From Desertivirga brevis (GTDB lineage Bacteria > Bacteroidota > Bacteroidia > Sphingobacteriales > Sphingobacteriaceae): a stretch of 64,000 nt of DNA. This document shows positions 17,150 through 25,663 of this stretch, piece after piece. The stretch's first letter is position 1; each line of letters opens with the position of its first letter. A program made the position numbers and the translations under genes. The stretch spans positions 124,001 to 188,000 of the forward strand of contig NZ_JAFEWF010000010.1 in assembly GCF_017355835.1 (NCBI RefSeq). Reading direction: 5' to 3'. The notes under the pieces were generated by a model that was not told the DNA's origin, did not search any database, and saw nothing but the letters and a program-made list of their open reading frames with translations.

Positions 17150-18820
17150 ATGGATTCACCCGCTATTTTAGGTATAAATCGCACTCAGGATGGTACAATC
17201 TCAGTTTTTGACGGAGGTAAACATGTGATGTCTATCCACAAAGAAAGGCTAACGAAACGCAAGCATCACTGGGGAAGATTGGGTGATATTAAGATGTACA
17301 AAGAGCAGATCCCGGTAGTCGACCGTCCTTATGATCTAATTGTGGAATGCTGGTCGGCCGACGACGAGTACCAGAAAAAGGAACAATACCACGAAGAATT
17401 AAGAACGGTTTTGAACCTGAAGGAAGGGGCTGAGATCATAGAGATCTCTCACCATTTAGCTCACCTTTACAGTGCTTATCATCCTTCAGGTTTTGAAACT
17501 TGCGCTACGATGATCATCGACTCTGTTGGCAGTCCGGTTGAACATATTAAATATGATTATCCGGGAAAGGGACAGAGGAACCTCTTTGAGGTTGCCTCTT
17601 ATTACTACTGTTCTAATGGCGAGATAAAATGTATCAAGAAACAGCTGCACGATCGTAATCCCGAACAGCCACACGGACTGGGTAATTTCTATTATAAATT
17701 AACCAACTGCCTTTTCTCTGGTGAGGGAAGTGAAGGAAAGGTAATGGGACTTGCAGCCTATGGTGATCCTAAGAAAATAGATCTGCCTGAACTTATTGTA
17801 AGAGAGGGAGAAGTTTTGATTCCGGATGAATGGATCGAGGCATTTAAAACCACTGATTATTTCTACAACAATGAGGTGAAAACTTTCGGTGAAAAGGCAG
17901 ATTTCGCAGCGAAAGGACAAGAAGTGTTTGAGAATGCTTTGATGAAGGCTGCCCAATGGTTATCAGATGTAACAGGAACAAAAAACATAGCCTATGCTGG
18001 GGGCTGTGCTTTAAATTGCGTAGCAAATAGCAAACTATTGGAAATGGGATTAAATGTCTTTATTCCACCAGCACCGCATGATGGAGGAACTTCCGTAGGT
18101 TGTGCGATCTATGGCGCAGTAGAATGTTTTAAACTTCAGAATGAATTCGAGTGGCGTTTCGATTATCTGGGCCCTGAAGTAGACATTGAACAGGTAACTG
18201 AAGTGATTAAAAATTACCCGGACCTGAAGATCGAAAAACCTGAAGATCTGATAGAAGAATGTGCTAATCATATCAACTGGGGCCGCATCCTGTGTGTATT
18301 TCAAAGTCAGAGTGAATTTGGACCTCGTGCCCTCGGTAACCGGAGCATTATTGCCGACACCCGTTATGCTGTTAATAAGTTCTGGATAAATGCCTTTATT
18401 AAGGGAAGGGAATGGTTCAGACCTATTGCTCCCTTTGTATTGGAGGAGGATGTAAATGAGTATTTCAAATTTGAAGGACGCACTCCTTTTATGCTGTTCA
18501 CTGCCTTTGTTCAGGATGTGTATAAAGATAAGTTTCCAACAATAGAACATATTGACCATAGCGCAAGGATCCAAACAGTAAGCAAAGATGATAATGAATT
18601 CATCTACAATGTAATCAGGCGTTTTAAGGATAAAACGGGAGTAGGAATTATCGCAAATACGTCTTTTAACGGAAAAAACGAAACAATGGTGGAGAGTTTA
18701 ACGGATGCCGTTAATTGCTTCGTAAACCATCCGATACATCATTTGGTGGTACCTCCATACATCATTTCGAAAAGTAAACCGGTAAGTAATCCTATCCAAT
18801 TATCAAGCTATAAAGTGTGA
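17150..18820 (+). CDS. NodU-family carbamoyltransferase, 556 aa
   Basis: The protein has the two parts of the family. The N-terminal ASKHA-fold domain begins ILGINRTQDGTISVFDGG and includes the metal-binding ISHHLAHLYSAYHPSGFE near residue 103 and IIDSVGSP near 123; the C-terminal YrdC-related domain has YAGGCALNCVANSKLLE near 280 and SQSEFGPRALGNRSIIADTR near 385. These carry the site that makes carbamoyl-adenylate and transfers the carbamoyl group to a hydroxyl of a sugar or natural product. It is coupled to a PIG-L deacetylase gene by a four-base overlap, which suggests that both act on one amino-sugar-containing product. No glycosyltransferase or biosynthetic cluster is adjacent. Confidence 0.88.
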   Translation: MDSPAILGINRTQDGTISVFDGGKHVMSIHKERLTKRKHHWGRLGDIKMYKEQIPVVDRPYDLIVECWSADDEYQKKEQYHEELRTVLNLKEGAEIIEISHHLAHLYSAYHPSGFETCATMIIDSVGSPVEHIKYDYPGKGQRNLFEVASYYYCSNGEIKCIKKQLHDRNPEQPHGLGNFYYKLTNCLFSGEGSEGKVMGLAAYGDPKKIDLPELIVREGEVLIPDEWIEAFKTTDYFYNNEVKTFGEKADFAAKGQEVFENALMKAAQWLSDVTGTKNIAYAGGCALNCVANSKLLEMGLNVFIPPAPHDGGTSVGCAIYGAVECFKLQNEFEWRFDYLGPEVDIEQVTEVIKNYPDLKIEKPEDLIEECANHINWGRILCVFQSQSEFGPRALGNRSIIADTRYAVNKFWINAFIKGREWFRPIAPFVLEEDVNEYFKFEGRTPFMLFTAFVQDVYKDKFPTIEHIDHSARIQTVSKDDNEFIYNVIRRFKDKTGVGIIANTSFNGKNETMVESLTDAVNCFVNHPIHHLVVPPYIISKSKPVSNPIQLSSYKV

Positions 18821-19548
18821 GCTTAAAAATAAATATCCTGTCGCCGCATTTTGACGATGCGGCGTACGGGCTTACTTTAACCATTTCTAAACTGTTGAAC
18901 AGCAATGTACCCGTTAAGCTGATCAACTGTTTTACGGTTACCCGCTGGACTGCTATTCCTGTTGAATCTAAAGAAACAGAGGTAGTAAGCTTGTTGCGCG
19001 CTAAAGAAGATCAAAGCTATAATGCCTTGTTCGATTCTGCGATTGACATTGTAAATCTCGACTTGCTTGATGCTCCACTACGTCACGATTACATATTCCG
19101 CTTTAAGGCTCTGGAAGAAGATGAATTGGAGCTCGCGGAGGATCTGAGGTCGCGATTACTACAGGAAGTGGAAGGGGTTTTGTTTTGTCCCTTAAGCATA
19201 GGCGATCATATTGATCACGTGATTTGCCTTGAGGCAGTATTAAAGCTTTATCGGGAATTGGATATTGTTTTTTACGAAGACCTTCCCTACTCGGCAAGGA
19301 TAACAGAAACGCAGATATTAGCACATGTACAACAAGTGGCCGAGAGGCTGAAGGTGAACATTGTTCCATTGCTGAACACCCTCAGCAATTGTAGTATCGA
19401 TAAAGGCACTGCGGTTCGTGTTTATGAGAGTCAAATGAACGAAGATATTCATTCTGAAATCCTTGCTCATATGCAAAACCTGCAAGGTGAACGTATATGG
19501 GGAGAAGAGAGGGTTCTGGAAAAACTAAGACTGAGCTTAGGTTGCTGA
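18817..19548 (+). CDS. PIG-L family deacetylase, 243 aa
   Basis: The N-terminal metal motif is SPHFDDAAYG (His11, Asp13/Asp14), corresponding to the HPDD motif of PIG-L/LmbE enzymes, and the second motif GDHIDH near residue 129 supplies another zinc-ligating His. These enzymes remove acetyl groups from N-acetylglucosamine-containing glycolipids, thiols or antibiotics. The start is GTG, overlapping the TGA of the carbamoyltransferase gene, so translation is probably coupled. The usual Pro after the first His is replaced by Phe. The substrate is unknown. Confidence 0.82.
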   Translation: MSLKINILSPHFDDAAYGLTLTISKLLNSNVPVKLINCFTVTRWTAIPVESKETEVVSLLRAKEDQSYNALFDSAIDIVNLDLLDAPLRHDYIFRFKALEEDELELAEDLRSRLLQEVEGVLFCPLSIGDHIDHVICLEAVLKLYRELDIVFYEDLPYSARITETQILAHVQQVAERLKVNIVPLLNTLSNCSIDKGTAVRVYESQMNEDIHSEILAHMQNLQGERIWGEERVLEKLRLSLGC

Positions 19549-19643
19549 CAGTTATTTCCTTTACGGTTTCTACGTTTTTGTAAATCTCTGAAAACCCTTG
19601 CTTGCCCGAAGTGTTGAAATTTCCATACCTACATATAAACGCT

Positions 19644-19922
19644 ATGAAAAATCAACAAGAGAACCCGGAAGAAAATAACGGCCACGATAATACCATCGGT
19701 GGAGCCCAAACAAATACTCCTGATCCTGAAACACAAAATGATACAGGATTTGCAGGTACTACTAATTCATTAAGCGAATCGAGAAATGACGACGATGGGT
19801 ATCAGATAGCAATAGAAGATACTATGATCGGTTACGACGGCGACGAGAGCCAGATGGATATGGATCTGGGAGAGGAAGACCGGAAGCGATCAGGAAGATC
19901 GGGAATCGATGATAACTCCTAG
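19644..19922 (+). CDS. Acidic low-complexity hypothetical protein, 92 aa
   Basis: The ATG at 19644 (MKNQQENPEENNGHDN) is preferred over one at 19602 because the intervening 14 residues look like noncoding DNA. The protein is rich in Asp, Asn, Glu, Thr and Gly (DDDGYQIAIEDTMIGYDGDE, DMDLGEED) and probably intrinsically disordered. It has no signal peptide. A strong terminator follows 11 bp after the stop, so it is likely transcribed. No function can be given; similar acidic proteins are common in this group. Confidence 0.55.
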   Translation: MKNQQENPEENNGHDNTIGGAQTNTPDPETQNDTGFAGTTNSLSESRNDDDGYQIAIEDTMIGYDGDESQMDMDLGEEDRKRSGRSGIDDNS

Positions 19923-19932
19923 AATAAAGCAT

Positions 19933-19963
19933 AAAAGGTCTGGCTATTGATGCCGGACCTTTT
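19933..19963. terminator. Bidirectional terminator between convergent genes
   Basis: AAAAGGTC and TGGC pair with GCCGG and ACCTTTT (19933-19963), with A-runs and T-runs at both ends. It lies between the acidic protein gene (plus) and the dehydrogenase gene (minus) and can serve both. Confidence 0.7.
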
Positions 19964-19985
19964 GCTTATTTATCAGTCAATATCT

Positions 19986-20960
19986 TTAATCATACACCTC
20001 CTTATTAACCACGTAAGGAAGCCTTTCACCTTTAAGTCCGGCAATTATATTTTCAGCAACTCTTCTCACCATCTTTTCTCTGGTTTCCTGAGTTGAAGTA
20101 CCTATGTGAGGCAGGATAGTGGCATTGTCAAGCTTGAGCAAGGGACTGTCGGGGTCCATTGGTTCAGGATTGGTAACATCGAGTCCCGCTCCCCATATCT
20201 GATTTTTTATAAGAACTTCTGTGAGATCCTCTTCATTATGAATTGCACCTCTAGCCGTGTTAATGAAAATGGAAGATGGCTTCATGGCGGAAAAAGCCTC
20301 CCTGTTAAAAACACCTCTTGTTTCATTACTTAAAACGGAGTGGACAGAGAGTACATCACTTTCCTTAAGAAGCTTATCAAAAGATACTTTTTCTGCTCTT
20401 AACTCTTGTTCTGCCTTGAAGTTCCGGCTCCGGTTGCAATAGATGATCTTCATATCATAGGCAGCCCGACAAAGACCTGCCATTCGGTAACCTATATTCC
20501 CAAGTCCGAAAATCCCGAGGGTTTTACCTTTAAGCTCTATGCCTAAATGGGCGGTGGGTTCAAAGAAAGACCAATCTCCCTTCAAAATCCTTTTATGCTG
20601 GTATAGGGCTTTTCTTGCGACCATCAGCATAAGCATAAAGGCGGTTTCTGCAGTAGCTTCATCAACTACGTAAGGGGTGTTTCCGATGGGGATACCAAAG
20701 CGGTTGGCTGCCGATAGGTCAATATTGTCATATCCAACTCCGTGAACGGCAATAACTTTTAAATGCTGGCAAGCTTCCAGCAACTGCCCATCAACCTTTA
20801 TAGGTCCGGCTACAATAAGGGCGTCATGTTGCCGGCATTTACTGATCAACTCCTCAGGGCTTAGCTCTCTCGTTTCTTCCCATTGATTTACTCCTATGCC
20901 AGCTTCCTGCATCAAGCGGACGCCAAGGTCAGTTATAACGCGTGTTGAAAATACCTTCAT
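19986..20960 (-). CDS. D-2-hydroxyacid dehydrogenase, 324 aa
   Basis: The family signs are clear: HGVGYDNIDLSAANRFGI near residue 74, the nucleotide-binding GLGNIG near 153, NTARGAIHNEEDL near 232 with the substrate Arg, GAGLDVTNPEPM near 258, and the catalytic His in LPHIGT near 285. The arrangement is that of the hydroxypyruvate/glyoxylate reductase and phosphoglycerate dehydrogenase superfamily without the C-terminal regulatory domain. The most likely role is NAD(P)H-dependent reduction of a 2-oxoacid such as glyoxylate or hydroxypyruvate. ATG start at 20960; single gene. Confidence 0.88.
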   Translation of the reverse strand: MKVFSTRVITDLGVRLMQEAGIGVNQWEETRELSPEELISKCRQHDALIVAGPIKVDGQLLEACQHLKVIAVHGVGYDNIDLSAANRFGIPIGNTPYVVDEATAETAFMLMLMVARKALYQHKRILKGDWSFFEPTAHLGIELKGKTLGIFGLGNIGYRMAGLCRAAYDMKIIYCNRSRNFKAEQELRAEKVSFDKLLKESDVLSVHSVLSNETRGVFNREAFSAMKPSSIFINTARGAIHNEEDLTEVLIKNQIWGAGLDVTNPEPMDPDSPLLKLDNATILPHIGTSTQETREKMVRRVAENIIAGLKGERLPYVVNKEVYD

Positions 20961-21374
20961 TAGTGAGCAGTTGAATCATGGTGAAATTAAATCGTGGTGA
21001 AAGTACAATGGATCTCTGCAGCATAACTAATACCTCTTTATATATTGAGCAACTGAGCAGTGACCTAAAAAGGTGTTGTAATTTATGGAATACAGTCCCA
21101 TTATTCCACGTTTTGTTGATTTTTAGGATCCGGAATGACCTTTAAGCCTTACAGTTATAAAACCAGCCGCTAAGGGGTTAAATACTCTAATTTCATTTAA
21201 ATTTCGCTCTTTTATAATGGGAAAACCCATTATTCTAAACACTAGCCCACTTTTCAGCATCTGCATGTAGATCTCCTGGTAATATTTTAAGACTTAAAAT
21301 GGCACATGTTCATAGACCCGGCATGCCAATTGGCAGACTCTAGGCGAAAAAGAAACTATCTAAAGAAAAACATC
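20961..21374. other. Gene-free interval, 414 bp
   Basis: No coding frame of note is seen. There is a perfect 7-bp stem with a four-base loop, TAATGGG-AAAA-CCCATTA at 21215-21232, and the word CCCATTATTC occurs twice (21098 and 21226). The stem lacks a T-run and is not a standard terminator. The promoters of the two flanking divergent genes should lie here, but no full consensus was found. Confidence 0.4.
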
Positions 21375-21911
21375 ATGAAAAAAGTGTGTGCATTATTAGC
21401 ATTTGTTCTGGCGGCTTTTGTGTCAGAAAATAGTTATGCTCAAACAGGCAGTCGTAAGACCGGTACTACTTCGGATACAACTACCAACAGCAGAACGATC
21501 AAAAAAAGCAAAAAAACTACAACTGACGGTACTACGACACCGAGATCAGGTACTGGTACAGGTACTACTACCCAGGGAACAGGTACAGGAACCGGATCTA
21601 CAGGTACTGGTACAACTGTTTCTCCAGGTACAGGAACCGGAACGACAGGTACTGGAACTACAACATCACCTGGTACTGGAACCGGAACTACAGGTACTGG
21701 TACAACAACTTCACCTGGCACTGGAACTGGAACAACAGGTACAGGTACAACAACTTCACCTGGTACAGGAACCGGAACTACAGGTACTGGAACAACAACT
21801 TCACCAGGTACTGGAACTGGAACTACAGGTACTGGAACAACAACTTCGCCAGGTACTGGAACCGGAACTACAGGTACTGGAGGATCAACTACAACTACTC
21901 CAAAGCCCTAG
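21375..21911 (+). CDS. Secreted Thr/Gly-rich repeat protein, 178 aa
   Basis: The start at 21375 gives a clean signal peptide (MKKVCALLAFVLAAFVSENSYAQ). After a Thr/Lys-rich linker, residues 83-172 are six repeats of 15 residues, each SPGTGTGTTGTGTTT with small changes, encoded by 45-bp DNA repeats. The tail is Thr-rich (GGSTTTTPKP). The protein is almost all Thr, Gly, Ser and Pro and is probably disordered and surface exposed; Thr/Ser density would suit O-glycosylation, which Bacteroidota perform, but the DTT/DSI-type motifs are not evident. A strong terminator follows. Confidence 0.72.
   Translation: MKKVCALLAFVLAAFVSENSYAQTGSRKTGTTSDTTTNSRTIKKSKKTTTDGTTTPRSGTGTGTTTQGTGTGTGSTGTGTTVSPGTGTGTTGTGTTTSPGTGTGTTGTGTTTSPGTGTGTTGTGTTTSPGTGTGTTGTGTTTSPGTGTGTTGTGTTTSPGTGTGTTGTGGSTTTTPKP
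21621..21890 (+). repeat. Six tandem 45-bp coding repeats
   Basis: Six units of 45 bp, each beginning TCWCCWGGTACTGGAAC-like, encode the 15-residue repeat of the surrounding gene. Differences between units are almost all synonymous (GGT/GGA, ACT/ACA/ACC), so the protein repeat is under selection while DNA drift is allowed. The count may vary between strains. Confidence 0.85.
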
Positions 21912-21935
21912 TTTTTTGTTCTATAAGGTAAAGAG

Positions 21936-21967
21936 AGCCCGTGACCATCAGGTCCGGGCTTTTTTTA
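21936..21967 (+). terminator. Terminator of the repeat protein gene
   Basis: AGCCCG and GACC pair with GGTC and CGGGCT around a four-base loop, with one bulged base, followed by seven T. Confidence 0.85.
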
Positions 21968-22059
21968 TACATCCAATGCTTGTGTAATGTCATATCCTTC
22001 AGCACAAGACACTATCGCAAAGTTTATCTTTTATCTTTGCTGCTGAGTTCTTTAACAAG

Positions 22060-22144
22060 AAAAACTCCGTGGGCGCAATCTCAAACGGAGGATGAAAGTG
22101 GCTTGAAGGTTCTTTCTATCCTTTAAAGAACAAATTAGGCTTTC
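22060..22144 (-). ncRNA. Candidate structured RNA, family 2, copy 2
   Basis: On the minus strand: GTTCTTT/AAAGAAC hairpin (22109-22131) inside a GAAAG/CTTTC outer pairing (22094-22098 with 22140-22144), then the conserved CATCC, then a hairpin CTCCG/CGGAG (22065-22090) enclosing a weaker TGAG/TGGG-type stem and followed by TTTTTCTTG, terminator-like. The parallel copy at 15472-15555 shares GGATGAAAGT, AAGGTTCTTT and CAAAT in the same order. It lies just upstream of the gene at 22164, so it might alternatively be a leader on the plus strand. Confidence 0.5.
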
Positions 22145-22163
22145 AGGATAATCAAACCCTTAC

Positions 22164-22817
22164 ATGAGAAACCTTCTTCTATCAACAGTCTTTATATTTA
22201 CTGCACTACTGTCACTAGCACAGCCGCATCTTGGATATAATAATACAGGTATGCAAGTTCGTTTGCTTAGCCAAATTGTAAATAATCGTTACTGGTACAG
22301 GAATTCAGAACTGCTTGAGAATAACAAGTACAACTTCAGAGTAACATTTAAAGATGGAACCACCAGAGATATCCTTTCAAAAATTTACACGGATACAGCA
22401 TTACGCGTATCTTACCTGAAGATAGTGAATAAAAAATCTAACTACGGTGCAGCAAGGGAAGAACGTATTTATCCAAAACAGACACTTAAGATTAGCCGGC
22501 TTTATGAGGACTTCAAGAAGCCTGAGAAAAAGGAAATTATAGAGGGACTAGCTGCAGACAGCTGCTGGTTATTTAAAGCCGTTTCAGGCAAAATTACAGC
22601 TTACTCTTTCCTGTCTGAAAGACTAGAGCTTCATACAGGCTACTTATCCGCCTTCCAGGTTGACAGTGGTGCCGTACAAGATTTTACTCCTGAAAATCTT
22701 AAGGTTGTAATATCTGGATCAGGGAAAGCCATGAAGGCATTCAACAAGCAAGATTATTATCAGGCTATAGTTCGGTATAATGCAGAAGTAAAAAAGGCTG
22801 GTTTGCGGAAGCAATAG
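22164..22817 (+). CDS. Exported hypothetical protein, 217 aa
   Basis: A signal peptide is visible (MRNLLLSTVFIFTALLSLAQ). The mature part starts PHLGYNNTGMQVRLLSQIVNNRYWYRNSELLENN and contains an alternating-strand region (FRVTFKDGTTRDILSKIYTDTALRVSYLKIV), then a helical C-terminus. No domain is recognised. The protein probably sits in the periplasm or at the surface. ATG start; no cotranscribed partner except the histidine kinase 100 bp downstream. Confidence 0.65.
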   Translation: MRNLLLSTVFIFTALLSLAQPHLGYNNTGMQVRLLSQIVNNRYWYRNSELLENNKYNFRVTFKDGTTRDILSKIYTDTALRVSYLKIVNKKSNYGAAREERIYPKQTLKISRLYEDFKKPEKKEIIEGLAADSCWLFKAVSGKITAYSFLSERLELHTGYLSAFQVDSGAVQDFTPENLKVVISGSGKAMKAFNKQDYYQAIVRYNAEVKKAGLRKQ

Positions 22818-22917
22818 CATACAAAGCTTCAATGGCAATTTATGTCCGGGGATCGAAGAAACATTTTCAATTACTCTCTGTTACAATACGGTCCACCCCT
22901 TAGCACCTCTTCAGGTT

Positions 22918-23973
22918 ATGATTAATAAACTAAGTTTTGAATTAATTGAGGATTCACCCCTTGCTACGTTGGTACTTGATGTTTCGACAGAAAGCCTTTT
23001 GTACGTGAATTCTGCGTTCAAAAACTTCTTTAATTTAAACGGAGATTTAACATCTGCATCTAACCTGACTTCTTATATTTCAAAGGAAGATAAAGCTTAC
23101 CTGAGGGATGTTTACACGGAGTTATTGCAGGGGATTAAGAAACCAAAAGTCGACATCAGGTTCAATTCTCCTGATCGTGGCGGAGAATGGCTAAGAATAC
23201 AACCCTGGTTAGTTGAAAACGATGGGGGGAGTCATATTCTCGCTACGGTAACAGCTATTACTGATGAAAAAGAAAACTACTCGACGATGGACAAGTACGC
23301 AAATAAAAAGAACGCTGTTCTTAACATACTTGCACATGATCTTGCCGGTCCCTTATCTATAGCAAATACACTTGCCTCCTCGCTTCGGAACAGGATTGAC
23401 GGTGCGCTTTACCGCCAGGTGGAAGCTATAGCAAAGATCATTTCACAGTCGCATAACCTTATCAAGGATTTGACCAACCGGGAATTTTTTGAGACTGCGG
23501 AAGTCCAGCTGGTCAAAGACCGAATAGATATTGTTAGAAAGTTAAAAGAGTATTTTGAAGAGTATCAACAGAGCGAACAGTTAACAAACCGGACTTTCAA
23601 TTTTAATTCTTCAGCAGCTACCATCCTAATGGAGGTAGATGAAGCAAAGTTTATCCAAATAATTAACAACTTAACGACTAATGCCTTGAAATTTACGCGT
23701 GAAGGAGGTTCGATTTCCATTAGTGTTGAAGACAAAGGAAATACAGTTCTATTCACTTATGCTGATAATGGGATAGGAATTCCAGACGAGTTTAAGGACG
23801 TTCTTTTTGAACAATTTACGCCAGCCAGAAGAAAGGGACTTCAGGGTGAGCCCTCTACCGGAATGGGAATGTGGGTTGTAAGAACTATTGTAGATTGGCA
23901 TAAGGGCAGTATCTGGTTCAGCAGTAGAGTGAATGAAGGAACATCATTCTTCTTTGAACTTCCGAAGCATTAG
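22918..23973 (+). CDS. PAS-domain sensor histidine kinase, 351 aa, soluble
   Basis: There is no membrane segment. An N-terminal PAS domain spans about residues 5-120. The phospho-acceptor helix has VLNILAHDLAGPLSIANTLA (His near residue 140), a divergent HisKA-type H-box. The ATPase has an N-box (IINNLTTNALKFT), G1 (YADNGIGIP) and G2 (GMGMWVVRTIVDWHKG), with the final FELPKH. This makes a complete cytoplasmic kinase. No response regulator is adjacent, so its partner is elsewhere. The sensed signal is unknown. Confidence 0.85.
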   Translation: MINKLSFELIEDSPLATLVLDVSTESLLYVNSAFKNFFNLNGDLTSASNLTSYISKEDKAYLRDVYTELLQGIKKPKVDIRFNSPDRGGEWLRIQPWLVENDGGSHILATVTAITDEKENYSTMDKYANKKNAVLNILAHDLAGPLSIANTLASSLRNRIDGALYRQVEAIAKIISQSHNLIKDLTNREFFETAEVQLVKDRIDIVRKLKEYFEEYQQSEQLTNRTFNFNSSAATILMEVDEAKFIQIINNLTTNALKFTREGGSISISVEDKGNTVLFTYADNGIGIPDEFKDVLFEQFTPARRKGLQGEPSTGMGMWVVRTIVDWHKGSIWFSSRVNEGTSFFFELPKH

Positions 23974-24005
23974 TTGATCTACATAGTGAAGCTTTAGTAC
24001 CTTTG
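23974..24005 (+). promoter_or_regulatory. Promoter of the 24033-24281 gene
   Basis: TTG (23974-23976), 21 bp, TACCTTTG (23998-24005) fits the Bacteroidota consensus with a spacer one base longer than usual. It supports translation from the ATG at 24033 rather than from an upstream codon. Confidence 0.5.
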
Positions 24006-24032
24006 CCATTATTAGGGATACCAGAAAATAAT

Positions 24033-24281
24033 ATGAGCTCTGAACAATCAAAGGAAACAACCGAAGCGGTATTTGAGGCAAAACTTCTTGCCGCTATCTG
24101 TGGGAAACTAATTGAGTTAGGTGAGATAAAAGCAGAGGAAGAGTTTCTTGAAAATTACCCTAAAGAGAACCTGGCCGACGTGCATAATCAAGAGACAGGA
24201 GCCTACTATCTAATGAAGGGGGAAAAACCTTTGAAGTTGGTGGAGTATAACTTGAAAACGTTCGAAGTATATCCGCTTTAG
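24033..24281 (+). CDS. Small hypothetical protein, 82 aa
   Basis: The ATG at 24033 is 28 bp after a promoter -7 box. The protein is acidic and soluble: helical N-terminal half (EAVFEAKLLAAICGKLIELGEIKAEEEFLENYPKE, only part is quoted as key residues) and a C-terminal strand region (ETGAYYLMKGEKPLKLVEYN). No signal peptide and no family recognised. It ends 19 bp from the convergent Nudix gene. Confidence 0.55.
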   Translation: MSSEQSKETTEAVFEAKLLAAICGKLIELGEIKAEEEFLENYPKENLADVHNQETGAYYLMKGEKPLKLVEYNLKTFEVYPL

Positions 24282-24300
24282 AGAGAATAGTGAAAAACGA

Positions 24301-24705
24301 TCAATGTCCATCGGACTGAGGGTAACCCAACAAGCTTGCAACAATCGGGAGATCAGCTTCCACCCAGTCTAACCCGGATAATCTGGCCGGTTCCAGCCAT
24401 TGGTGCTCCTGATGCTCGCTGAGCTTGATTTTCCCTTTGGTAATGCGACAAATAAAAGGAATTAAGCGAATAATTTTGGTTGAACTGTAAGCGTGAGTTG
24501 TTGGTGCTAATGCTTTCGCAACCTTTATTTCAACCCCCAGTTCTTCCATAATCTCACGACATAGAGCCACTTCAGACGTTTCTCCATCTTCCACCTTACC
24601 TCCGGGAAATTCCCATTTAAAAGCATGAGGCATCAGTGCGCTCCTCTGAACGGCAAGTATCCTTCCCTGATCATCGGCAATGACGGCACAAGCAACATTT
24701 ATCAT
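24301..24705 (-). CDS. Nudix (deoxy)nucleoside triphosphate pyrophosphohydrolase, 134 aa
   Basis: The Nudix box GX5EX7REUXEEXGU is present: GGKVEDGE at about residue 36 followed by REIMEELG, which binds the catalytic magnesium. The N-terminal VACAVIADDQGRILAVQRS and the W near the end (HQWLEPARLSGLDWVEADLPI) match the MutT/8-oxo-dGTP diphosphatase-like group. It probably sanitises the nucleotide pool. ATG start at 24705; it stands alone. Confidence 0.87.
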   Translation of the reverse strand: MINVACAVIADDQGRILAVQRSALMPHAFKWEFPGGKVEDGETSEVALCREIMEELGVEIKVAKALAPTTHAYSSTKIIRLIPFICRITKGKIKLSEHQEHQWLEPARLSGLDWVEADLPIVASLLGYPQSDGH

Positions 24706-24755
24706 AAAGCAAATAAAAGCAACTGGAAGGATTCATGAAATAAGAGCGAAATAAA

Positions 24756-24780
24756 AAAGAGGCTTTTGAACAGCCTCTTT
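24756..24780 (-). terminator. Terminator of the SDR gene
   Basis: AAAGAGGCT (24756-24764) pairs with AGCCTCTTT (24772-24780); on the minus strand the stem is followed by TTTATTT. It lies at the 3' end of the SDR gene. Confidence 0.75.
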
Positions 24781-24783
24781 CTT

Positions 24784-25587
24784 TTAGTCTTCTTTCTTTT
24801 GACTTGGCTCCATCTGCCGGTGCATTAAGTCGGCCACCTTCTCTTCGGGAACCAAATGAGCTGCACCTGCCATTACTTTATTGGCAAATCCAGACACTAC
24901 TTTATCATCACCTGCCAGAAGTGCCTCATATCCATCCTTAGCAACTTTTGCAGGGTCTGCTTTGTGTCCCTCCTTGACCATTTTGGCTTCTTCCTGCTCG
25001 GCCTTCCGGAAAAAATCAGTATCAGTGACACCTGGAAGCAATGCTGTAACAGTAATGTTCCTGTCTTTTACCTCACTGCGAATAGCTTCTGTAAACGAGG
25101 TAACAAATGCTTTTGTAGCGTGATAAACTGCCTGAAGAGGACCAGGCATTTCCCCTCCTATCGAGGATACATTAAGAATCTTTCCTTCTCCTCTGCTCAA
25201 CATATCTTTCAGGAACAATTTGCTTAGTACCACATAACTGCTTATGTTAAGCTGTATGATGTCCAGCTCACGGTTAATATCTGTTTCCGCAAACTCTCCG
25301 TACTGACCCTGACCTGCATTATTCACAAGTGCTGTAATGTTAATCCCTTTACTTCGTACTTCTTCATACACTTCGAACGGACTTTCCCGTAGAAAAAGAT
25401 CTTTAATGATTGGGACAACCTCAATACCAAATTGATTTCTCAGCTCGCTGGATGTACGATCCAGCTCATTAAGATCTCTTGCTACGATAACTAGATTGTA
25501 GCGGTCTTTAGCAAAAAGCTTTGCGAGTTCGCGCCCGATCCCACTGGTGGCACCGGTAATAAGGGCGTAATTTTGACTGCTTGACAT
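24784..25587 (-). CDS. Short-chain dehydrogenase/reductase, 267 aa
   Basis: Classical SDR: cofactor motif GATSGIGREL (TGxxxGxG) at residue 12, NNAG at about 90, catalytic Ser in NVSSIGGEM near 142, and YHATKA (Tyr/Lys) near 156. The subgroup with RDLNELDRTSSELRNQFG resembles DltE/YqjQ-type SDRs acting on lipids or unknown ketones. The substrate is unknown. The C-terminal tail is Lys-rich. ATG start at 25587; a clear terminator follows. Confidence 0.85.
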   Translation of the reverse strand: MSSSQNYALITGATSGIGRELAKLFAKDRYNLVIVARDLNELDRTSSELRNQFGIEVVPIIKDLFLRESPFEVYEEVRSKGINITALVNNAGQGQYGEFAETDINRELDIIQLNISSYVVLSKLFLKDMLSRGEGKILNVSSIGGEMPGPLQAVYHATKAFVTSFTEAIRSEVKDRNITVTALLPGVTDTDFFRKAEQEEAKMVKEGHKADPAKVAKDGYEALLAGDDKVVSGFANKVMAGAAHLVPEEKVADLMHRQMEPSQKKED

Positions 25588-25663
25588 AGGTTTTAGAATT
25601 TAGTATGCCTTGTTGCAAACTATTACTATGCCATAAAGATTCAGTACTGTAACTTTTTAATGC

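Noticed and set aside
21215..21232. TAATGGG-AAAA-CCCATTA hairpin as a terminator
   Set aside because: No T-run follows on either strand and no gene ends there; listed only in the description of the gap.
21403..21987. 194-codon plus-strand frame rich in Leu, Gln, Val and Glu
   Set aside because: It is the second frame of the 45-bp repeats; the frame used by 21375-21911 has a signal peptide and synonymous variation between units.
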